Assembly: GCA_937925895.1 (NCBI GenBank)
Contig: CALANC010000374.1
Location: 1 to 10,486 of the forward strand
DNA length: 10,486 nucleotides
Direction of reading: 5' to 3'
Source of the DNA: an uncultured Desulfobacterales bacterium
GTDB lineage: Bacteria; Desulfobacterota; Desulfobacteria; Desulfobacterales; UBA11574
Shown: piece by piece, positions 1 through 5,341 of the stretch
Numbering within the stretch: the stretch's first letter is position 1
Layout of the letters: each line of letters starts with the position of its first letter
Position numbers and translations under genes: made by a program
The notes under the pieces: model-generated
Told to the model about the DNA's origin: nothing
Seen by the model: the letters and a program-made list of their open reading frames with translations, nothing else
Databases searched by the model: none

Positions 1-404
1 AGAGCTGTTGCTTGAGCCCCTTTTATCCCTTCAGGATGGTTATGGGTGACTTCCGCACTTTTTTTTGCTTCGCTTAATACCTCGTCCATTGAGTCAAAAG
101 CGAAACCCACCGGACTCACCCTCATGGCAGAGCCGTTTCCCCAACTATTGTACGGCAGACTGTTGTTAGAGAAAATCCATTGGAGAAAGGAGACTCCGTA
201 GCCTGCATGGGGGTATTTTCGGCCGAACGTCTTAAGGGAAGTTGTATAATCAACCTTTCTCAAAATGGAATCTGCTATTGCGACAGTCAAAACGGTATCA
301 TCGGTAAATCTTGACTGGGAACTGAAAAGAGGAAATCGTGTCGTCTTTATGCTACGGTGTTCAAAAACCGATCCGATGACATCACCCGCAATTGCACCTA
401 TCAT
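1..404 (-). CDS. ADP-ribosylglycohydrolase (DraG/ARH family), C-terminus cut by window edge
   Basis: The first 134 residues of an ADP-ribosylglycohydrolase are visible; the gene continues beyond base 1. Members hydrolyse the N- or O-glycosidic bond between ADP-ribose and a protein side chain or small acceptor in the cytoplasm, using two magnesium ions. The start is clear: ATG at 404-402 preceded by AAGGGG (414-409). The N-terminus has the family pattern IGAIAGDVIGS (residues 2-12), the metal-binding FTDDT at 33-37, GNGSAMR at 89-95 and HNHPEG at 121-126. The second metal-binding aspartate motif expected near the C-terminus lies outside the window. It follows the CULT gene on the same strand after 99 nt, so co-transcription is possible. 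The family includes DraG (nitrogenase reactivation), host-type ARH enzymes and toxin-immunity proteins; these residues do not tell which substrate is used. The family call is firm, the substrate unknown. Confidence 0.93.
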   Translation of the reverse strand, partial: MIGAIAGDVIGSVFEHRSIKTTRFPLFSSQSRFTDDTVLTVAIADSILRKVDYTTSLKTFGRKYPHAGYGVSFLQWIFSNNSLPYNSWGNGSAMRVSPVGFAFDSMDEVLSEAKKSAEVTHNHPEGIKGAQATA

Positions 405-503
405 TTTGCCCCTTACTATTATTATCCAACCGTTCTGTTGTGAGTTATGATCAAATTAGCGTGTGGATTTAGGATATTATTTAGTCAGTCTGTTTAATCT
501 CGA

Positions 504-929
504 TTATGGAAATACCAGGCGATCTAATATGAGGCCGTAGAAACGAGTGCCACTCTGGGAAGAAAAAGACCACCCAAGGTGCGTAAGGCACATGATGCAA
601 ACGGCGATCCTCCAACTAAAACCTTTAAACCAACTGAATTCGTCTGAATCCGGTCCTGCGAGGCCACACCCCTTAACGGTTCGAAAACACCCTATTTCAA
701 AGACAATTCCGTAAGGGTTGGCGAACGTATGCTGATGAGACCCCTCGATTTCCATTCTTTCGGATGGGCTCGTTATGATGTGATGACACTGACGACAAAG
801 GATGTAGTCCTCTTTCTCAGATGGTTTCTTTTTTGTTTCATCTTCAACGATACTGCTTGGTGTTTCATCACTTTTGTTTTCGGGCGGCAAACGAAACAGG
901 TGGTCGGAGCCATTATTTACGGATATCAT
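504..929 (-). CDS. Single-domain CULT protein (cereblon thalidomide-binding-domain homologue)
   Basis: A 141-residue cytoplasmic protein with no signal peptide. Residues 1-40 are polar and probably disordered; residues 41-141 form a CULT domain, the beta-tent fold that in human cereblon binds thalidomide-type cyclic imides. Two zinc-binding pairs are present, C45-x-x-C48 and C111-x-x-C114. The aromatic-cage tryptophans are W100, W106 and W120, with F122 after the last one. Spacings of 6 and 14 residues between tryptophans, and the C111/C114 placement, equal those of human W380, W386, W400, F402 and C391/C394. The human H378 position is F98 here. The start ATG at 929-927 has AAAGG (940-936) at good distance. 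Free-standing bacterial CULT proteins are known from proteobacteria, and their physiological ligand is unsettled. It lies between a conserved unknown gene (117-nt gap) and the ADP-ribosylglycohydrolase (99-nt gap). Family assignment rests on pattern recognition without a search but is strongly supported by the residue spacing. Confidence 0.93.
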   Translation of the reverse strand: MISVNNGSDHLFRLPPENKSDETPSSIVEDETKKKPSEKEDYILCRQCHHIITSPSERMEIEGSHQHTFANPYGIVFEIGCFRTVKGCGLAGPDSDEFSWFKGFSWRIAVCIMCLTHLGWSFSSQSGTRFYGLILDRLVFP

Positions 930-1046
930 CCTCTACCTTTTGGGATAATGCAATCACAGGGAATCACAGTGCACGAAACCGATTGGTATAATTTATTTAT
1001 GGTTATGGATTGTTTAATTGGATAAACGGTGGTCCTAAGCAGACCT

Positions 1047-1484
1047 TCAATATATTTCCTGTTCGAATTCGAGAGAAATGGTTAAGGGGATGACATGCAG
1101 TTCACTGGACACCTCTTTTGTACTTCCGAGTTCCCATTCAGTACATGTTGCCCGCCCATTGAGTAACTGCTCGATGTCTTTGACCAATCCGCTGATATTT
1201 ATAATCGGGTGACGAGAAAAAACTTTCGGCAATCCATACGTTAGGTTGCAATGCAGACATTTCCCGGGCCGCTGCTTCAGTTGTAAATCAAATTCAAGTT
1301 TCCTTTTCCTGTGTTCCTTGAAGGCAAGCTTGATGTCATAAGCGCCTTCTGCAACATCGCCAAAAAGAGCATCAAAAAGGTGGTCCGCTCGATCTTCAGG
1401 AAATAGCTGATTAACTACATCCTGGGTAAATAATTCGTTAAAAGTCTTTACCGTCATCGTATCCATACCTTCGAGGCGATACAT
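1047..1484 (-). CDS. Conserved hypothetical protein with central CxxC motif
   Basis: A soluble protein of 145 residues from the first ATG, or 136 from the ATG at 1457-1455. The latter has GAAGG about ten bases upstream and may be the true start; the first ATG has AGGGG only two bases away. No signal peptide or membrane segment is seen. The N-terminal half is acidic and rich in Phe/Leu (FPEDRADHLFDALFGD, residues 28-43). The middle holds LQLKQRPGKCLHCNLTYGLP (68-87) with C76 and C79, then FSRHPIINISGLV; another cysteine is C114. The C-terminus (VIPLTISLEF) looks like a closing beta strand. I recognise the pattern as resembling uncharacterised Desulfobacterota proteins but cannot name a family. 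A CxxC pair could hold zinc with other ligands or be redox-active. It is the first of three co-directional genes leading to the CULT and ADP-ribosylglycohydrolase genes. Confidence 0.8.
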   Translation of the reverse strand: MYRLEGMDTMTVKTFNELFTQDVVNQLFPEDRADHLFDALFGDVAEGAYDIKLAFKEHRKRKLEFDLQLKQRPGKCLHCNLTYGLPKVFSRHPIINISGLVKDIEQLLNGRATCTEWELGSTKEVSSELHVIPLTISLEFEQEIY

Positions 1485-1597
1485 TGCCCCTGATTCATCC
1501 CCTCACTATCATAGGTTTGCATAGGAATAAAGTGGTAAATTGGGAAAGATCATTCCGTTCTATTGATTCAAGCCGGGTGAGAAATGATCTCTAGCCG

Positions 1598-1626
1598 TTG
1601 ACAATTTTTTATAAATCTTTTATACT
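1598..1626 (+). promoter_or_regulatory. Near-consensus sigma-70-type promoter
   Basis: TTGACA at 1598-1603, a 17-base spacer, then TATACT at 1621-1626: the -35 matches consensus fully and the -10 in five of six positions. Initiation would be expected around 1633, giving a leader of roughly 120 nt before the small cysteine protein at 1756. This is the best promoter match noticed in the window. Confidence 0.7.
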
Positions 1627-1755
1627 ACCGATATAATTAATATTTTAAAAACATCAATGGCGATAAAGAAAATCATATCGTATTTGTGAGATGAATTAAG
1701 TCTAATTGGCGAATACATTGCACTAATCATTGGATATTAAGGATAAAAAAGATTT

Positions 1756-1893
1756 ATGTCTAAACAGTACCCTGAATGCCCGCTGTATAATCACGATAAT
1801 TGCAAAGAACTTCACAACCAGAAACTATGTGCCATCGTCAGAAAAGATAAAAAATGTCTTAAAAAGCGACAAAAGCCTAAGATTAATAAATAA
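1756..1893 (+). CDS. Small four-cysteine protein (45 aa), unknown function
   Basis: A 45-residue basic protein starting MSKQYPECPLYNHDNCKELH. Four cysteines at C8, C16, C25 and C34 are nearly evenly spaced (CX7CX8CX8C), and His13 and His20 lie among them. The C-terminal dozen residues are lysine/arginine-rich. There is no signal peptide or hydrophobic stretch, so it is probably cytoplasmic and may bind zinc or an iron-sulfur cluster; this is inferred from cysteine content only. AAGGA at 1739-1743 lies 12 bases before the ATG, a little far for a ribosome binding site. A strong promoter match lies about 120 nt upstream. The reading is preferred over the longer overlapping TTG-started frame at 1730-1918 because that one lacks a good start and shows no organised composition. 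The motif resembles small proteins I associate with sulfate reducers, but I know no function for it. Confidence 0.68.
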   Translation: MSKQYPECPLYNHDNCKELHNQKLCAIVRKDKKCLKKRQKPKINK

Positions 1894-1914
1894 TATTTGG
1901 CAGATCGGAGTTTC

Positions 1915-1983
1915 TTGAACCCAACCTTAGGTGTAAGTCGGATTTGCCCGCAGTGTGATCCAAAAAGTTCAAATCCAATATAA
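1915..1983 (+). pseudogene. Possible remnant of a zinc-ribbon N-terminus, ended by TAA, in frame with the DUF4190 gene
   Basis: Translating upstream of the DUF4190 gene in the same frame gives, from a TTG at 1915 with GGAG four bases before it, 22 residues containing RICPQCDPKSSNPI, then TAA at 1981-1983, then directly RLLCQWVDV. CPQC followed 12 residues later by CQW resembles the zinc ribbon (CPxC...CxxC) often found at the start of DUF4190-type membrane proteins, with the last cysteine replaced by valine and a stop codon in the middle. This may be decay, a sequencing error or coincidence. Confidence 0.35.
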
Positions 1984-1986
1984 AGA

Positions 1987-2379
1987 TTGTTATGTCAATG
2001 GGTTGATGTTCGTAAAACGCCTTCGCAAATGGATTCTTTACCCAATTCTCCCCAATCTAAATATTCTGTTTTGGCTGTAGTCTCTTTAAGCCTTTCATGC
2101 CTTTCTCTCGTTATCGGCCCTTTGGGTTACATCCCCGGTATTATTTTTGGCCATGCCGCACGTTCAGAATGTAAAGTGAATCCTGAACTCATGGGTAGCG
2201 GTGTAGCACTGGCTGGGATAATTATTGGATATATTTGTTTAGTTCTTACTGTTCTGGTTGTGGCACTTATCGTTTATTTTGCCGATATTGCTTTTCATTC
2301 TTTTAAGATAACAGATCCAGATTCTTTTTTTCGGTTTTTAGAGGAATTAAAGAGATTGATGTCAACGGTAGAAACATAA
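1987..2379 (+). CDS. DUF4190-type two-helix membrane protein
   Basis: Up to 130 residues. The core (about 26-98) is the DUF4190 pattern: a first hydrophobic helix (28-56) with the internal GPLGYIPGIIFGHAA loop, a polar hinge ending in NPELMGSG (65-72), and a second helix (73-98). The helices are followed by a short polar tail (99-130). Such proteins are small inner-membrane proteins of unknown function, sometimes fused to zinc ribbons. The start is unclear: TTG at 1987 follows a stop directly and has no ribosome binding site, and the first in-frame ATG at 2029-2031 also lacks one. The coding frame continues upstream through the stop at 1981-1983 into a zinc-ribbon-like stretch, so the gene may be 5'-damaged or its true start lost. 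It lies 93 nt after the four-cysteine gene and is convergent with the flavoprotein remnant. Confidence 0.7.
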   Translation: MLCQWVDVRKTPSQMDSLPNSPQSKYSVLAVVSLSLSCLSLVIGPLGYIPGIIFGHAARSECKVNPELMGSGVALAGIIIGYICLVLTVLVVALIVYFADIAFHSFKITDPDSFFRFLEELKRLMSTVET

Positions 2380-2463
2380 GACTTAACTTTCTTTTGCCTT
2401 ATCTATGACCGACGCAAGCATTTCTCATGTTCTATCTGCCGGTTTGTATTTAAATGATATCCG

Positions 2464-2927
2464 TCATCGGTGTTTTTTTGCATACTTTGCAGCAGAAAGA
2501 CCGGCTACACAACCTTCTCCCACGGCTTTGGCCAACTGCCACGGCGGTCTGCAGATATCACCGGCGGCAAAAATACCTGTAATATTTGTCTGTTGCTTTT
2601 TGTCAGTAACGATGTATCGATAGTTTTTCTCGTCCAAGCTAACCCCCAACAAGGCAGCCAATTGTGCCGCTCCTTTGGCGCCCAACTCTATGAAGACACC
2701 GTCTAATTTTAGCCTCCGGTTGTCATCCATTATCAAGCCCTCAACCTGTTCATGACCTAAAATTTCTTTAACTTTCCCTCCGAGATGGACATTTACGTCG
2801 GATTCCTGGGTTTGTGCTCACGACCCATAACCAGCACCCTAACTTTGGCCCGGGATGCGTGAATTGCCGCCTGGAGTCCCGCAGGGCCGGTGCCTAAAAT
2901 GACAACATCATAGGTGTCTTCAATCAT
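2464..2927 (-). pseudogene. Thioredoxin-reductase-like FAD/NAD(P) oxidoreductase with large internal deletion
   Basis: The two ends of a TrxB-like flavoprotein survive. From ATG 2927-2925 the first 40 residues form the FAD-binding beta-alpha-beta unit (VVILGTGPAG, residues 8-17), but that frame stops at 2795-2793. In another frame, from about 2805 down to the stop at 2466-2464, 113 residues read as the family's C-terminus: VNVHLGGKVKEILG, a ligand-contact strand, GIFAAGDIC, then WQLAKAVGEGCVAG. Full-length members have about 300 residues, so roughly 150, including the NAD(P)-binding domain and redox-active CxxC, are missing, and the junction near 2805 is out of frame. The product cannot work as a reductase. 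The C-terminal part could in theory be read from a TTG at 2736, but this would lack the catalytic core. Recent deletion is suggested because both ends are still clean. Confidence 0.85.
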
Positions 2928-2968
2928 TGTATCCTATCTGACTCGAAGGGTCCTGGGCATGCTAAAAA

Positions 2969-3027
2969 GGGGGCACAACGACACTTTTTTCAGCATTAGG
3001 TCTGAAAAAGCGTAACTCAATGCCCCC
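2969..3027 (-). repeat. Nested inverted repeat, terminator-like on minus strand
   Basis: Outer arms GGGGGCA (2969-2975) and TGCCCCC (3021-3027) enclose an inner hairpin with arms CTTTTTTCAG (2984-2993) and CTGAAAAAG (3002-3010) and an 8-base loop. Between outer and inner arms are 8 and 10 unpaired bases. Read on the minus strand, the outer stem is followed directly by TTTTT, like an intrinsic terminator or attenuator in the leader of the flavoprotein gene. A miniature transposable element is the alternative. Confidence 0.55.
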
Positions 3028-3044
3028 CTATACATTGTTGTTTT

Positions 3045-3087
3045 ATTATCTGATTTCTAACACTTTATGTGAAAAGTTTCAGATAAT
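3045..3087. repeat. Perfect 9-bp inverted repeat
   Basis: ATTATCTGA at 3045-3053 and TCAGATAAT at 3079-3087 match perfectly across a 25-base spacer. It could form a hairpin or be a spaced operator; no T-run follows, so a terminator is unlikely. Confidence 0.5.
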
Positions 3088-3259
3088 TCAGTGAAAATTA
3101 TGTAGGCTTCTCGTCTCACAACATGTAAGATTTTACAGTTTGCAGAAGTCTTAATATAACCAAATTGTCAACGACCACATTCCCATAGACGGCTTTGGAG
3201 CCACATTGCCAAACGTTTGTGGACCTTTTTGTTTTATCTGGAATATAGACATCTTTATG

Positions 3260-3279
3260 TGTTATGATTATTATCATAA
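3260..3279 (+). promoter_or_regulatory. Extended -10 promoter overlapping a palindromic operator, upstream of macA
   Basis: TTATGAT (3262-3268), four bases, ATCATAA (3273-3279) is a perfect 7-bp-arm palindrome ending 40 bases before the macA start. Its left arm overlaps TGTTATGAT (3260-3268), an extended -10 element (TGnTATAAT with one mismatch), while no good -35 is seen. A repressor bound here would cover the start-site region. The regulator is not in the window. Confidence 0.42.
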
Positions 3280-3319
3280 ACAAAAGACCGCCCTAATTGA
3301 ACCTAAAGACGGGAAGCTT

Positions 3320-4666
3320 ATGAAGAAAAGATTTATTATATTGATTCTCACTGCGCTGATTCTCACTGTCGTTTTCTTCTGGATATACAAAAGAGAAAAT
3401 GTAGCGATTGAAACGGAGGAGTGGTCTATTTCTCATGTCGAAAAGGGTCCCATCCGGGTTACTGTTTCAAGTACAGGACGTGTGGTCTCCAATATTGATG
3501 TTGAAATTAAGTGCAAGGCCAGCGGTGAGGTCATTAAACTGCCGTTTGATGTCAGCGATCAGGTTAGAAAGGGAGATTTGGTTGTAGAGCTTGATCCTGT
3601 GGATGAACAGAGAAAGGTTCAGCAAGGGAAAATATCGCTGCTTTCTTCACAGGCCCGCCTCAAACAAAAGGAGATTGATCTGCAGATTGCGGGAAAAAAT
3701 ATTGAGGTTGAGCGGAAAAGTGTAAAAATTGCCTTGAAATCGGCCAGAGCTAAAGCCTTGGATGCCAGAGCCAAGGCGGAACGCAGAAAACATCTCTTGG
3801 AGAAAAAACTCACATCTCAAGAAACCTGGGAGTCCATTGAAACCGCTGCCGTTCAAGCCGAAGTGGATCTGGAAAATTCCCAGATTCGTTTGGAAGAATT
3901 GGTGATTAAAGAAAAAGAACTGGAAATAAAGCGTCAGGATGTCAAGCTTGCTGAAGCCCAGGTCAAAACAGATATGATCAATCTTTCACTTGCAGAGCAG
4001 CGTCTCCAAGACACCAGGGTATTTTCTCCCATCGATGGGGTTGTTTCTGAACGTAACGTCCAAAACGGTCAAATCATCTCTTCAGGGATCAGCAATGTTG
4101 GCGGCGGCACAGTGGTTATGGTTCTTTCCGACCTATCTCGCAAATTCATTATTGCTTCGGTGGATGAGAGTGACATCGGACAGGTGACATTGGGGCAAAA
4201 TGTGATCATTACTGCCGATGCATTTCCTGGAAAGCGTTTTTCCGGGAAGATCGGGAGGATTGCTACCAAGGGTATTAACGTATCCAATGTTGTAACCTTC
4301 GAGGTGAAAATCGAGGTGCTTGGACCAAACAAATCCCTTTTGAAACCGGAGATGACAACCAATATTGAGATCATGGTTGCCGTGAAAGAAGAAGGTCTGC
4401 TCGTGCCGTCACAGGCTGTTTTGAGCAAGGGAGAACAACATTTTGTCAGGTTAATGAAAGATGACGGTAATGTGAAAGAACGTCTTGTTCAAGTGGGTAT
4501 AAGCAACGGTGTGGTTACCGAAATAACCAGTGGGCTGAATCAGGGCGACACGGTCGCTTACCGCCAGGGAGATGCCAAAAGCCGCTGGAGAACTGATCAG
4601 TCAAGACGAGACCTTTCTTCCGGCAGAGGGCTGCGGATGGTGTTTGGCAGCGGAGGACGTCGATGA
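3320..4666 (+). CDS. macA: MacA-like periplasmic adaptor (HlyD/RND membrane fusion protein)
   Basis: A 448-residue adaptor linking an inner-membrane ABC exporter to an outer-membrane channel. Residues 4-22 are a single N-terminal membrane anchor. Next come the first half of the lipoyl-like domain (58-93, ASGEVIKLPFDVSDQVRKGD), a long charged helical hairpin (about 95-232, rich in Lys, Glu and Ala), the second lipoyl half (FSPIDGVVSERNVQNGQII, 235-253), a beta-barrel domain (about 273-356) and a membrane-proximal domain (357-413). The last 30 residues are Arg/Ser/Gly-rich. The start ATG at 3320 follows GGGAAG and gives a normal membrane anchor; the frame is open to 3206 but that extension looks non-coding. 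Its stop overlaps the ATPase start (ATGA), showing an operon. macA is used for the general family; the exported substrate (macrolide, peptide, lipid or siderophore) cannot be read from the sequence. Confidence 0.92.
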   Translation: MKKRFIILILTALILTVVFFWIYKRENVAIETEEWSISHVEKGPIRVTVSSTGRVVSNIDVEIKCKASGEVIKLPFDVSDQVRKGDLVVELDPVDEQRKVQQGKISLLSSQARLKQKEIDLQIAGKNIEVERKSVKIALKSARAKALDARAKAERRKHLLEKKLTSQETWESIETAAVQAEVDLENSQIRLEELVIKEKELEIKRQDVKLAEAQVKTDMINLSLAEQRLQDTRVFSPIDGVVSERNVQNGQIISSGISNVGGGTVVMVLSDLSRKFIIASVDESDIGQVTLGQNVIITADAFPGKRFSGKIGRIATKGINVSNVVTFEVKIEVLGPNKSLLKPEMTTNIEIMVAVKEEGLLVPSQAVLSKGEQHFVRLMKDDGNVKERLVQVGISNGVVTEITSGLNQGDTVAYRQGDAKSRWRTDQSRRDLSSGRGLRMVFGSGGRR

Positions 4667-5334
4667 TCATCCAGACACAGTCCCTTGTTAAAACCTATCG
4701 TTTGGGCGATAGTCGGGTTTTGGCCCTTGACGGTATTGATCTTCAGGTTGAAGAAGGCGAAATCGTCGCCATATCCGGTTCTTCCGGGAGTGGAAAATCG
4801 ACACTCATGCATATCCTGGGCTGCCTCGATCGTCCTGATTCCGGAACATATCTCCTCGCCGGCGAAGATGTATCAACGCTTTTCCCGAATCGTCTTGCCG
4901 AAATCCGTAACCATAAAATCGGCTTTGTTTTTCAGAATTTCAATCTTTTGCCCCGTCTGAGCGCTCTGGAGAATGTTGAGCTTCCACTCTTGTATGCAGG
5001 GGCGGCAGAAACAAAAGGTCGTGCAGAAGAGGCCTTGCGAATGGTTGGTCTCGAAGATCGAATGCATCACGAACCGGCACAGCTTTCAGGGGGACAACGT
5101 CAACGTGTAGCCATCGCTCGAGCCATCGTCACAAACCCAGCCATTGTTCTTGCCGATGAGCCTACAGGAAATATAGATACCAAAACCGGAGAAGAAATAA
5201 TGGCGATTTTTGAACGACTGAATTCCGGTGGACGAACGTTCATCATCGTTACCCATGATCCGGAGATAGCCAACCATTGTAAGCGGCAGATTCACATACG
5301 GGACGGAAAGATTGTCGAACAGAAAGGTACTTAA
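4663..5334 (+). CDS. MacB-like ABC transporter ATP-binding protein (LolD/MacB type)
   Basis: A 223-residue cytoplasmic ATPase that powers the MacB-type permease. It has all ABC motifs: Walker A GSSGSGKST (39-47), Q-loop Q91, signature LSGGQ (141-145), Walker B IVLADEP (161-167) with catalytic E166, and H-loop H198. GFVFQNFNLLPRLSALENV (87-105) is typical of the MacB/LolD/FtsE subgroup. In E. coli MacB the ATPase and permease are one chain; here they are separate, as in many other bacteria. Its ATG overlaps the macA stop by four bases, and the permease begins just after it, so the three are translated as a unit. Confidence 0.95.
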   Translation: MIIQTQSLVKTYRLGDSRVLALDGIDLQVEEGEIVAISGSSGSGKSTLMHILGCLDRPDSGTYLLAGEDVSTLFPNRLAEIRNHKIGFVFQNFNLLPRLSALENVELPLLYAGAAETKGRAEEALRMVGLEDRMHHEPAQLSGGQRQRVAIARAIVTNPAIVLADEPTGNIDTKTGEEIMAIFERLNSGGRTFIIVTHDPEIANHCKRQIHIRDGKIVEQKGT

Positions 5335-5341
5335 TGAAGAT

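Larger units (their letters stand above)
2928..3319. other. Intergenic region without a gene; several inverted repeats
   Basis: No credible coding sequence is seen in this 392-base divergent spacer between the flavoprotein remnant and macA. It holds the nested inverted repeat at 2969-3027, a perfect 9-bp inverted repeat at 3045-3087, a short TGTAA/TTACA pair at 3124-3137 and the macA promoter palindrome at 3260-3279. A long in-frame extension of macA (from 3206) runs through it but lacks gene-like composition or a ribosome binding site. Confidence 0.6.

Noticed and set aside
1730..1918. Plus-strand 62-codon frame beginning with TTG
   Set aside because: Overlaps the 45-aa four-cysteine frame, which has an ATG start and organised cysteine spacing; the longer frame has neither.
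3206..3319. N-terminal extension of the MacA-like protein
   Set aside because: The extension runs over the promoter palindrome, has no ribosome binding site, and would bury the membrane anchor that starts cleanly at the ATG at 3320.
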